From: Comamonas testosteroni
GTDB taxonomy: Bacteria > Pseudomonadota > Gammaproteobacteria > Burkholderiales > Burkholderiaceae_C
NCBI RefSeq assembly: GCF_000761245.1
Contig: NZ_AWOR01000047.1
Span: 1-64,000 of the forward strand
Length of the DNA stretch: 64,000 nucleotides
Direction: 5' to 3'
Shown piece by piece: positions 17,710-25,665 of this stretch (positions within the stretch are counted from its first letter, which is position 1; each line of letters opens with the position of its first letter). A program made the translations under genes and the position numbers. Under the pieces are notes generated by a model. That model worked only from the letters and a program-made list of their open reading frames with translations, was not told the DNA's origin and did not search any database.

Positions 17710-18720
17710 TTAGTCAATACTTATCTTGGCATCCTTGACCACCTTGGCCCATTTGATGCGGTCTTCATGCACGGTTTTCTTGAACTGCTCGGGTGTCTCT
17801 TCGCGAATGGTGTTGCCCTGGGAGACAAAGCGCTCGCGCACCTCGGGCTGCTTGAGCACCTCGTTGACGGCCAGATTGAGCTTCTTGACGATGACCGGGT
17901 CCGTGCCCTTGGGCGCGAAGATGCCGAACCAGATGGAGCTGTTGAAGCCCTTGGTGCCGGGCAGGCCGCTGGCGGCAATGGTGGGCACTTCCTTGACGGC
18001 TTCCACGGGCTTGGACGTGGTCACGCCCAGCAGGCGCACCTTGCCGGCCTTGTAGTGGCTCAGCACGGTCTGCACCTGGTTCATGATGCAGCAGGTCTCG
18101 CCGCGCAGCACCGAGGTAATGGCTTCGGGGCCGCCCTTGTAGGGCACATGCACCATGTCCAGGCCCAGGCGCGAGTTGAACTCGGCAAACGCCATATGGG
18201 TGCCCGCGCCGTTGCCGGTGGAGGCGTAGTTGTACTTGCCGGGATGGGCTTTGACCTCGTCCACGAACTCCTTGAGGTTCTTGACGTTGATCACATTGGG
18301 ATTGATGGTCAGCACATTGGCCACGTCCACCAGCGGAGCGACGGGCACGAAGTCGGCTTCCACGTCGAACGGCAGCTTCTTGTAGAGCGCGGCATTGCTG
18401 CCATGGGTGGCGGCGGTGCCGAAGTAGATGGTGTAGCCATCAGGCTTGGCACGGGCGACGAACTCGCTGCCGATATTGCCGGCGGCGCCGCTCTTGTAGT
18501 CGATGATGACGGGCTGGCCCAGAATCTTGCCCAAAGGCTCTTGCGCCACGCGGCCGATCACATCCACACCCGATCCTGCGTTAAAGCCCATGATCATGGT
18601 GATGGGCTGATGCGGATAGCTGGCGGCGCCGGGGTCGGCCGCCTGGCTGACCAGGGGAAACAGGGCGGTGGCCGCTGCTGTGGCAACAAGACCGGATAGG
18701 AAACGGGGCAGCAAACGCAT
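17710..18720 (-). CDS. Bug/TctC-family tripartite tricarboxylate transporter substrate-binding protein
   Basis: The 336-residue periplasmic binding protein has a signal peptide (to about VSQAA) and the family pattern PITMIMGFNAGSGVDVIGR, then GAAGNIGSEFVARAKPDGYT and VPYKGG. Such proteins bind carboxylates for TctAB permeases, but no TctA/TctB gene is nearby. Orphan Bug proteins are abundant in Comamonadaceae and Bordetella. It is upstream of the FMO and CMD genes on the same strand, which may hint at a shared substrate. The ligand is unknown. Confidence 0.88.
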   Translation of the reverse strand: MRLLPRFLSGLVATAAATALFPLVSQAADPGAASYPHQPITMIMGFNAGSGVDVIGRVAQEPLGKILGQPVIIDYKSGAAGNIGSEFVARAKPDGYTIYFGTAATHGSNAALYKKLPFDVEADFVPVAPLVDVANVLTINPNVINVKNLKEFVDEVKAHPGKYNYASTGNGAGTHMAFAEFNSRLGLDMVHVPYKGGPEAITSVLRGETCCIMNQVQTVLSHYKAGKVRLLGVTTSKPVEAVKEVPTIAASGLPGTKGFNSSIWFGIFAPKGTDPVIVKKLNLAVNEVLKQPEVRERFVSQGNTIREETPEQFKKTVHEDRIKWAKVVKDAKISID

Positions 18721-18822
18721 GATGGGACTTGTCCAGAGGAGCCTTGAATTCTGTGAATTGTGTCCGTAATTTAATGATTTGCTTCTATATGCTTATGCAG
18801 CATTAAGCTTGTGGGGTTAATG

Positions 18823-18860
18823 CAAAAAAGCCCGAATCTCTTGCGAAAAACGGGCTGAAA
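18823..18860 (-). terminator. Rho-independent terminator of the YXWGXW gene
   Basis: On the minus strand AGCCCG and CGGGCT enclose a 16-base loop and are followed by TTTTTT. It lies about 70 bases after the stop of the gene ending at 18931 and insulates the TctC gene. Confidence 0.75.
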
Positions 18861-18930
18861 TCCGCTGGAAAGTGATGACTCGGAGGGGCCAGCGGAGGGA
18901 GCGATCAAGGCTTAAAGCTTCAACAGCCTT

Positions 18931-19335
18931 TTAGCGGCGATAGGGGTTGTGGGGGTTGCGGTCATGGCGGTTGGGCACACCGTCACCATCCCTGTCCCAG
19001 CGGCTGGCGCGGTAGTCCCAGCGGTTGCCGTGCTGCACCCAGGCGGGCTGGCGGTACACGTAGCCGGGGCGGCTCTGCACCCAGTGGCCGGCGCGCCAGA
19101 CATGGCGGTGGCCGCGCGGCTCCCAGTAACCAGGAGCCCAGACATAGCCACGGCGCGGAGCGGGCACGGCCTCATAGCGGACGGGGGGCGGTGCGTTGAA
19201 CTGCACGTTCACATAGGCGCCCTGGCTGGCACCCGCCCAGTAAGCGTTTTGGGCCTGTGCACTACCGGCAAAGCCCATCAGGGCGAGTGCGCCTGCGGCA
19301 GCGACGGTGTGGATGGTGTTGCGGATTGTCAGCAT
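18931..19335 (-). CDS. YXWGXW repeat-containing exported protein
   Basis: The 134-residue protein has a Sec signal peptide (cleavage near AQA) and aromatic repeats WAPGYWEP and WRAGHWVQ of the YXWGXW family, followed by PAWVQHGNRWDYRASRWD. The tail DRDGDGVPNRHDRNPHN resembles a calcium-binding DxDxDG loop. The start at 19335 is chosen because AAGGAGG lies just upstream; an earlier in-frame ATG at 19350 lacks this. These small envelope proteins have no established function. It is monocistronic, with its own terminator. Confidence 0.8.
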   Translation of the reverse strand: MLTIRNTIHTVAAAGALALMGFAGSAQAQNAYWAGASQGAYVNVQFNAPPPVRYEAVPAPRRGYVWAPGYWEPRGHRHVWRAGHWVQSRPGYVYRQPAWVQHGNRWDYRASRWDRDGDGVPNRHDRNPHNPYRR

Positions 19336-19534
19336 ATACGCCTCCTTCATGGGTAGCGGGCTGCCGGTGGTTCAGGCATCCCTTGGGCTCCATGTTGGAA
19401 GGCCAGCGTCAACCGTGGGTTGCCGCTGTGCGAAGTCTTGCAATCTTGTGTGTCTGCTTGGTGAAGAATGTATAAAACAGCCGGTGGATGCAGATGCAGC
19501 AAGCGCATTTAGCTACATATTTGGGAGTGATGGT

Positions 19535-20266
19535 CTACCGACGCAAGGCCGCAAAGGCGGGCAGCTCCCATTTGCGCATGCCCAGCACCAGGGTGTAGCC
19601 CTCGATCTTGTTGGGACCCAGGCGCTGATCCTGCAGATGCTGCTGCGAAAAGTCCTGACCGATGCGCTGAATGCGCTCCACGAAGCTGGGCGCCAGGCTG
19701 GGGGCGATGGAGCCATGCACCAGCAGCATGGTCTCGTCCTCGCCGGCAAAAGTGCCACCAAAGTAGTCCAGCACGGCGTTCTCACGGAAGAAGTCCATCA
19801 CCGGGCCGTTGGTCTGCCAGCGGAAGGTCTTGGCCAGGCGCAGCTTGTAGCGGTTGCCGGGACGCAGCTCGATGATGCCGATGCGGTCCAGCTGCGCCAG
19901 ATAGCCGATGCACTCGGGCTCGCTGATGCGGTAGGTGGCGACGATCTGCTCCAGCGTCCACTGGCTAAGCACGCAGATGGCCGTGAGCAGCAGCTTGCGG
20001 TCGGCAACCACGGCAATCTCCTGCTCGCGCGTGATCTGCTGCAGCAGCGGCCGGCTGTCGGCCACATTGCGCGCCAGATCGGCAAAGTCCAGATGCAGGG
20101 CGCGGCAGATCTCGTCGATGCGCGACAGCGGCATGTCGCCCTTGGCCAGCATGCGCTTGACGCTGGATTCGGCCATGCCTATGGCCTGGGCCAGGTCGGC
20201 ATAGGTCATCTGCGCGGCCTTGAGTTCTTTCTTGATGGCGGTGACGAGATCGGCGGTCGTGCTCAT
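19535..20266 (-). CDS. XRE-family helix-turn-helix transcriptional regulator with unknown C-terminal domain
   Basis: The 243-residue protein has an N-terminal HTH (TYADLAQAIGMAESSVKRML, about residues 21-40). The C-terminal part is long and mostly helical, with a second winged-helix-like stretch (EQIVATYRISEPECIGYLAQLDRIGIIELRPGN). The start at 20266 gives MSTTADLV; the open extension to 20398 is not protein-like. It is divergent from the CREST-type membrane protein, 113 bases apart, and may regulate it. The inducer is unknown. Confidence 0.8.
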   Translation of the reverse strand: MSTTADLVTAIKKELKAAQMTYADLAQAIGMAESSVKRMLAKGDMPLSRIDEICRALHLDFADLARNVADSRPLLQQITREQEIAVVADRKLLLTAICVLSQWTLEQIVATYRISEPECIGYLAQLDRIGIIELRPGNRYKLRLAKTFRWQTNGPVMDFFRENAVLDYFGGTFAGEDETMLLVHGSIAPSLAPSFVERIQRIGQDFSQQHLQDQRLGPNKIEGYTLVLGMRKWELPAFAALRR

Positions 20267-20379
20267 GGTATCGGTTGGTAGTACTGGCAGTGCAGCGATA
20301 TGGCGCAAGTTTAGAAGATCGATGCCGTTGAACCGGCGGATTTTCATACTGCGCGGCAAACACACAGGGAAGAAGCACC

Positions 20380-21180
20380 ATGCAACTGCACAATTCATCG
20401 ATCGCGGCTGTGGAAATGACGAGCCCCGAGACCTCGGGCACGCTGGAGCAGCGCTTTGCCTTGTTCGGGGGCATGGCTTTTATGTTCACGCTGGCGCTGC
20501 TGATGCCCGGCATCGCTCAGCCCGAGCACTATCACGCCTTTGCCAACCAGCGCGGCTGGCTGGGCGTGCCGAATGCCGCCGATGTGTTGAGCAATCTGGG
20601 GTTTGTGCTGGCCGGATTGGCGGGCGGGCTTGCTCTGTGGCGTGTCGACTATCAGAAGCTCAACGGCACGGCGCGTGCCCTGTGCGCTCTGTTCTTTGCG
20701 GGACTGCTGTGCTCGGGTGCGGGGTCTGCCTACTATCACTGGGCTCCGCATGACTCGAGCCTGGTCTGGGATCGGCTGGGCATGAGCCTGGCTTTCGCCG
20801 GCTTGCTGGGCCTGGCGGTGCAGACGCGCATTGACGACATCAGCGCCCGCATCACTGCCGGGGTATTGCTGGTGGCTGCACCCGCCAGCGTGGCGGTCTG
20901 GGCGCAGACCAGCAACGTGCTGCCCTGGGTGCTGGTGCAGGGCGGCGGCATGCTGACTCTCCTGTGGCTGGCATTTGTGGCGCCGCGTCGTCACGCGCTG
21001 CCGGTGGAGCTGGGCTGGGTGATCGGTCTGTACGTCGTGGCCAAGCTCCTGGAGCTGTCGGACGGCGATGTGTTTGATGTGACCGCGCACGCAATCTCCG
21101 GCCACAGCCTCAAGCACTGGGTGGCCGCGGCCGCCGCATGGCCTGTGCTGCGTGCCTTGCAGCAGTGGCGCGAGTCGTAA
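20380..21180 (+). CDS. CREST-superfamily (alkaline-ceramidase-like) membrane protein
   Basis: The 266-residue protein has about seven membrane segments. The signature residues are spaced as in the CREST hydrolases: SNLGFVLAG with Ser/Asn, AYYHWAP with His, VWDRLGMSLAF with Asp, and a last-helix SGHSLKHWVAA with two His. This pattern (Ser, Asp and three His) forms the zinc site in alkaline ceramidases and PAQR receptors. A zinc-dependent amide or ester hydrolase in the inner membrane is inferred; the substrate is unknown. The start at 20380 has AGGGAAG upstream. An acyltransferase fusion follows on the same strand. Confidence 0.65.
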   Translation: MQLHNSSIAAVEMTSPETSGTLEQRFALFGGMAFMFTLALLMPGIAQPEHYHAFANQRGWLGVPNAADVLSNLGFVLAGLAGGLALWRVDYQKLNGTARALCALFFAGLLCSGAGSAYYHWAPHDSSLVWDRLGMSLAFAGLLGLAVQTRIDDISARITAGVLLVAAPASVAVWAQTSNVLPWVLVQGGGMLTLLWLAFVAPRRHALPVELGWVIGLYVVAKLLELSDGDVFDVTAHAISGHSLKHWVAAAAAWPVLRALQQWRES

Positions 21181-21285
21181 TATTCATAGCGTCTGGCGCA
21201 TGTTATTCAAGCGCCAGCGGCATAAAACCTACAAAAAAATTCGGGCAAGTTGGCACAATGCCAGCAGCGCCACAGGGAGAGATCC

Positions 21286-23238
21286 ATGAATTCCACGCCG
21301 ACCGTGCAGACGGCCGCCGCTGCACCGCAGCATGCCCACCCCAACCAGTTCGCCCTGCTGGGCCAGCGTCGCTTTGCACCGTTTTTCTGGACGCAGTTTG
21401 CCGGTGCGGGCAATGACAATCTCTTCAAGTTTGCCTTCACGGTGATGGTCACCTATCAGCTCAGCGTCTCGTGGCTGCCGCCTTCCATGGCGGGGCTGGT
21501 GATCGGTGCGCTGTTCACCCTGCCTTATCTGCTGTTTTCGGCCACTTCGGGTCAGCTGACCGACAAGTGGGACAAGACCCGCATGTTCCGCCTGGTCAAG
21601 AACCTGGAGATCGCCATCATGCTGATTGCGGCCTGGGGCTTCGTCCAGGCCCATGTGCCGGTGCTGCTGCTGTGCGTGTTCCTCATGGGGCTGCACTCCA
21701 CACTGTTCGGCCCCGTCAAATTCGCCTATCTGCCCCAGGTGCTCAATGACCGCGAACTCACGGGCGGCAATGGCATGGTGGAGATGGGCACTTTTGTCGC
21801 CATCTTGCTGGGTCAGGTCGCAGGCGGTCTCTTGATTGCCGTGCCCGAGGTCGGCCACATGCAGGTGGCCATGGCCTGCGTGGCCGTCGCGATCGTGGGC
21901 CGCATCTGCGCACAGTTCGTTCCCCATGCGCCGGCGACCGACCCTGGCCTGGTGATCAACTGGAACCCGTTCACCGAAACCTGGCGCAACCTGCAGCTGG
22001 CGCGCCAGCAGCCCGTGGTGTTCCGCTCGCTGCTGGGAATCAGCTGGATGTGGTTCTTCGGCGCGGTGTTTCTCTCGCAGTTTCCCAGCTTTGCCAAGGA
22101 GGTGCTGCATGGCGACGAGCATGTGGCATCGCTGCTGCTGGTGATCTTCTCGGTGGGCATAGGCATTGGCTCGCTGCTGTGCGAAGTGTTCAGCCGTCGC
22201 CAGGTGGAGATAGGCCTGGTGCCGCTGGGCGCGATTGGCATGAGCGTGTTTGCGATTGATCTGTTCCTCGCCACACGCGCGCTGCCGCCCTCCGAGCTGA
22301 TGGGCGTGAGTTCCTTTTTGGGAGAGGCCAAGCACTGGCGCGTGATGCTGGATCTGGGGCTGCTGGCGCTGTCGGCGGGCATTTACAGCGTGCCCATGTA
22401 CGCGCTGATCCAGATGCGCAGCCAGCCCACGCACCGCGCTCGCATCATCGCGGCCAACAATATTTTGAACGCGCTGTTCATGATCGCCTCGGCCGTGCTG
22501 GCCGGCGCCCTGCTGGCCGCAGGTTGCAGCATTCCCCAGGTGTTTCTGATCACTGGCATCGCCAATGCCATCGTGGCGCTCTATGTGTTCCTGCTGGTGC
22601 CCGAATATCTGCTGCGGTTTGTGGCCTGGATCATCACCCACTTTGTCTACCGCTTCAAGGTTCGTGGCGACGAGCATATTCCGCGCGATGGCGCGGCTGT
22701 GCTGGTCTGCAACCACGTGAGCTTTGTCGATGCCATCTTGCTCATGGCGGCCAGCCCGCGCCCCATTCACTTCGTGATGGACCACCGTATCTTCCAGGCG
22801 CCGGTGCTGGGCTGGTTGTTCAAGCTGGCCAAGGCGATTCCGATCGCGCCGTACAAGGATGATCCGGCGACCTATGAAGCCGCGTTCGCGCGTGCTGCCG
22901 AGGTGTTGCGCGAGGGCGACCTGCTGGCCATCTTCCCCGAGGGCGGCATTACCTCTGACGGCCAGTTGCAGCCGTTCAAGGGCGGCATCATGAAGATTCT
23001 TGACCATGCGCGAGATGACGGCCTGCAGGTTCCCGTCATTCCCATGGCGCTGACCAATCTCTGGGGCTCCTACTTCAGCCGCATCGAGTTGCGCGGCGGC
23101 AAGAATGTGGCCATGGTCAAGCCGCTGCGTCGCGGCCTGTTCAACCGCGTGGGGCTGGAGGTGGGCGAGCCGGTGGCGGCTGCCTCGGTCACGCCGGCCC
23201 TGCTGCAGCAGCATGTGACGAACTTGCTGCAGCGTTGA
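21286..23238 (+). CDS. MFS transporter fused to PlsC-type acyltransferase
   Basis: The 650-residue protein has an MFS/LplT-like transporter part (residues 1 to about 430; starts FFWTQFAGAGNDNLFKFAF) and a cytosolic PlsC/LPLAT domain. The latter has the HX4D motif in CNHVSFVDA near 475, the FPEGG block near 550 and PVIPMALTNLW. The layout resembles lysophospholipid transporter plus acyltransferase (LplT with Aas) in one chain, without the AMP-ligase part. It probably flips lysophospholipids inward and re-acylates them. The start at 21286 follows AGGGAGAG. A 711-residue frame on the other strand is a shadow. Confidence 0.85.
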   Translation: MNSTPTVQTAAAAPQHAHPNQFALLGQRRFAPFFWTQFAGAGNDNLFKFAFTVMVTYQLSVSWLPPSMAGLVIGALFTLPYLLFSATSGQLTDKWDKTRMFRLVKNLEIAIMLIAAWGFVQAHVPVLLLCVFLMGLHSTLFGPVKFAYLPQVLNDRELTGGNGMVEMGTFVAILLGQVAGGLLIAVPEVGHMQVAMACVAVAIVGRICAQFVPHAPATDPGLVINWNPFTETWRNLQLARQQPVVFRSLLGISWMWFFGAVFLSQFPSFAKEVLHGDEHVASLLLVIFSVGIGIGSLLCEVFSRRQVEIGLVPLGAIGMSVFAIDLFLATRALPPSELMGVSSFLGEAKHWRVMLDLGLLALSAGIYSVPMYALIQMRSQPTHRARIIAANNILNALFMIASAVLAGALLAAGCSIPQVFLITGIANAIVALYVFLLVPEYLLRFVAWIITHFVYRFKVRGDEHIPRDGAAVLVCNHVSFVDAILLMAASPRPIHFVMDHRIFQAPVLGWLFKLAKAIPIAPYKDDPATYEAAFARAAEVLREGDLLAIFPEGGITSDGQLQPFKGGIMKILDHARDDGLQVPVIPMALTNLWGSYFSRIELRGGKNVAMVKPLRRGLFNRVGLEVGEPVAAASVTPALLQQHVTNLLQR

Positions 23239-23248
23239 GGCGCGGCGC

Positions 23249-24022
23249 TCAGGGCCCGAGTCGGATATCACCCATGTAGGCAAGTCCTTCGCCATGGGTG
23301 TTGTCCGAGTCCGCCGAGACGGTGATGCCGATGATGGTGGGCATGGCCTGGGACTCATCGCCAAAGGCCTGTCGGTAGTCGGAGGAGAGATGACGCTGCT
23401 CCGTCACCCACCGTCCTTTGTGTGCGTCACCGCTTTGCAGCACGATGTAACGCATGCGATGCGTGAACGCGTTGTGAAGAACCGTGCCTATGGGCTGCTT
23501 GTTGTCCCAGACATAGCACAGCGTCTCGGCCGGGATGTCCTCTCCGGTGCTGATCCTTCCCAGGCGCAACTTGGCCCGTTCACCAAAGCTCAGCTGCGAT
23601 TTGTCAAAGTCGAAGGACACGCAAAGCTTGAGCGCCGCATCGTCACCGGCTCTGGTTTTGATATCGGCTTTGTCTATCAGCTGATCCACGCGCCAGTGCC
23701 ACTGCAGCTGCAGATCGGGCGCGGCAGCCTGCTGCAGGCTGTGCACCATATTGCCGTAAGCGTCATGTGTGCTCACGCGCAGCACATGCCCGCCATCCTG
23801 GTCCACCACATTGAATGCCGTCGGATTCTTGTTGGGCAGGGTGGCAAAGTGCCAGGGACCGCCCAGAGGGCCCGGCGGCATCTGCGAAAAAGCGGGAATG
23901 CTGCTGCCCTGCGCCAGTGCCGAGACGGCCAGGGTGGACATGGCTGTGGCGAGCGCTGCTGCAAGACGGCTTTGCCGGCGTGAAGGCTTGTGCAGGGCGA
24001 AAGTCTGAGAGTGAAGCCGCAT
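23249..24022 (-). CDS. DUF3047-type exported protein
   Basis: The 257-residue protein has an N-terminal signal (ALATAMSTLAVSALAQ) and the DUF3047 pattern: LQWHWRVDQLIDKADI, GDDAALKLCVSFDF, ETLCYVWDN and the end SDNTHGEGLAYMGDIRLGP. The predicted fold is a beta-sandwich. Function is unknown and it is probably periplasmic. It converges with the MFS-PlsC gene (10-base gap) and is divergent from the exported-protein pair at 24253-25596. Confidence 0.75.
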   Translation of the reverse strand: MRLHSQTFALHKPSRRQSRLAAALATAMSTLAVSALAQGSSIPAFSQMPPGPLGGPWHFATLPNKNPTAFNVVDQDGGHVLRVSTHDAYGNMVHSLQQAAAPDLQLQWHWRVDQLIDKADIKTRAGDDAALKLCVSFDFDKSQLSFGERAKLRLGRISTGEDIPAETLCYVWDNKQPIGTVLHNAFTHRMRYIVLQSGDAHKGRWVTEQRHLSSDYRQAFGDESQAMPTIIGITVSADSDNTHGEGLAYMGDIRLGP

Positions 24023-24113
24023 GGATTGCCTGATGATTTTTGAAAGTTGTGGGCGTGGGAGTGGGGCAAGATGTGCAAGCTGCAGCTAGTTTGAGGGCTG
24101 TCAGCGGGCGGGA

Positions 24114-24132
24114 AGTATCGCTTTGCGATACT
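24114..24132. promoter_or_regulatory. Perfect 19-bp palindrome, possible operator
   Basis: AGTATCGC-TTT-GCGATACT lies midway between two divergent genes for exported proteins (starts at 24022 and 24253). There is no T-tract, so a terminator is unlikely. The regulator is unknown. Confidence 0.45.
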
Positions 24133-24252
24133 GCGAGACCTGCCGCTTGCTGATTTTGACAAAACACAGGGCCGAAGTTTCGGGCGCATGGATGATTCGT
24201 TCGTCGCCGCATGCAAATCGCGGTCCATTTCAATAACCACCGGGAGCCATTT

Positions 24253-24717
24253 GTGATCAACGTCCTGACCTTTATCCGTCCTCTTCGCAACAGCCTGTGC
24301 GCTCTGGGCGCGGCCTTTGCCTTGCTGGGCGGCAGCGCAGTCCACGCCCAGAGCGAAGCCTCTCTGGTGCTGTCGGCCCTGCCTGTGGCATCGGTGGTTG
24401 CAGCGGTATCCGGTGGCGCTTCGGAGGAAGTCGTGGCAATACCCCTGTTTCTGTCGGCCGCTGGTGCATCCGTGATCGTTGAGGCCGTGGAGGGCAGTGC
24501 CACAGGCGTGACCTATGTGCTCAAGAATGTGGCTGATGGCACTTCGGCCGTGGTCAAGGTCTCTGGCCAGGCCGCAGGTGCCCTGTCGGTCGGTGTGGGT
24601 ACGGTGGTGCAGACCAGCGCCACTGCGGCCGGCGTGATTCTGTCCACTGCAGGCAAGGTGCTGGCCTTCATCCCCAATGAAATCGGCAAGGCGCTGATGC
24701 ACAACGAGCGTCTGTAA
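24253..24717 (+). CDS. Exported hypothetical protein, Ala/Val/Ser-rich
   Basis: The 154-residue protein has a signal peptide (cleavage near VHA-QSE) and a mature part dominated by Ala, Val, Ser and Gly with amphipathic stretches. I do not recognise it. The GTG start at 24253 is preceded by GGGAG at 6 bases; an ATG at 24211 is open but has no ribosome site. The DUF2145 gene starts 21 bases after the stop, so the two form an operon and presumably act together in the envelope. Confidence 0.6.
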   Translation: MINVLTFIRPLRNSLCALGAAFALLGGSAVHAQSEASLVLSALPVASVVAAVSGGASEEVVAIPLFLSAAGASVIVEAVEGSATGVTYVLKNVADGTSAVVKVSGQAAGALSVGVGTVVQTSATAAGVILSTAGKVLAFIPNEIGKALMHNERL

Positions 24718-24738
24718 TTCAAGAAATTGGAGGCTCGC

Positions 24739-25596
24739 ATGATCAAGGAACCGACAAGCGTTGTACAAGCCATGGCGCCCGCTCAACGCGCCGGCGTGCC
24801 CATCCCCGGCCCTGTGGCGCTGGCGCTGGGCGCTGCGTTGATTGCCTGGGCAGGCTCGGCAGAGGCCGGCCGCAGCTGTGAAGACCGTCCGCTGACCGCC
24901 GATGTCATGGTCAAGGGGCTGAATCTGGCCGCGCGCACCGCCAAGGCGCTGGATGCCGAGTTTCAGAAGAACGGCACCCAGGTCGTGCTGCTGGCTCGGC
25001 AAGGGCAGGACTTGAGCAAATACGATCTCAAGTATTCGCACTATGGCTGGGCCTACAGAACACCTGCCGGCCCCTGGCGCGTGGCGCACAAGCTCAACGA
25101 GTGCGGCACCGCATCCGGCCATATCTACCGCCAGGGCTTGGGCGAGTTCTTTCTTGACGATATGTGGCGCTACGAAGCTGCCATTCAGATTCCGACACCG
25201 GCGGTGCAGCAGGCCCTGCTCAAGTTCTTGAGCGCTCCCACGGTGCTGCGTCTCCAGAACGAGCCCTACAGCATGGTCAGCTATGTCTGGAGCAGCAAGT
25301 ACCAGCAGTCGAACCAATGGGCGACCGAGACGCTGGCCGCAGCCATGGAGCCGGCGACGATTCAGAACCGAGCCCAGGCTCAGGCCTGGTTGCAGGCCAA
25401 GGGTTATGAGCCCGGTGCGCTCATCATTCGCGCGTTCTCGCGACTGGGTGGGCGCATGACGGCGGCCAATATCGCGTTTGACGATCACCCCAACGAAAAA
25501 CGCTTTGCCAGCCGCATCGAGACGGTGACGGTGGACTCCGTGACCCAGTGGCTGCAGCGCACGCAACTCGCATCGGCCGTGCATACCGTGCAGTGA
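24739..25596 (+). CDS. DUF2145-type exported protein
   Basis: The 285-residue protein has a hydrophobic N-terminal segment (LALGAALIAWAGSAEA) and the DUF2145 core: QVVLLARQGQDLSKYDLKYS, HYGWAYR, WRVAHKLNECGT and YRQGLGEFFLDDMWRYEA. The mature part starts AGRSCEDRP. The family resembles cysteine-peptidase-like folds, but no function is established. The ATG at 24739 has TTGGAGG 5 bases upstream. It is coupled to the preceding exported protein and divergent from a DUF3047 gene. Confidence 0.75.
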   Translation: MIKEPTSVVQAMAPAQRAGVPIPGPVALALGAALIAWAGSAEAGRSCEDRPLTADVMVKGLNLAARTAKALDAEFQKNGTQVVLLARQGQDLSKYDLKYSHYGWAYRTPAGPWRVAHKLNECGTASGHIYRQGLGEFFLDDMWRYEAAIQIPTPAVQQALLKFLSAPTVLRLQNEPYSMVSYVWSSKYQQSNQWATETLAAAMEPATIQNRAQAQAWLQAKGYEPGALIIRAFSRLGGRMTAANIAFDDHPNEKRFASRIETVTVDSVTQWLQRTQLASAVHTVQ

Positions 25597-25665
25597 GTTC
25601 AAGCCGAATCGGCTTCAAAGCCTTGTTGAACATGCGCAAGGTGCTATGTTTTTGGAGTAATTGAA

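Noticed and set aside
21229..23364. 711-residue minus-strand frame opposite the MFS-PlsC gene
   Set aside because: Antisense to a gene with clear transporter and acyltransferase motifs; the product is His/Gln-rich with no fold pattern.
23773..25602. 609-residue minus-strand frame opposite the DUF2145 pair
   Set aside because: It overlaps several well-supported genes with signal peptides and ribosome sites and has no recognisable domain.
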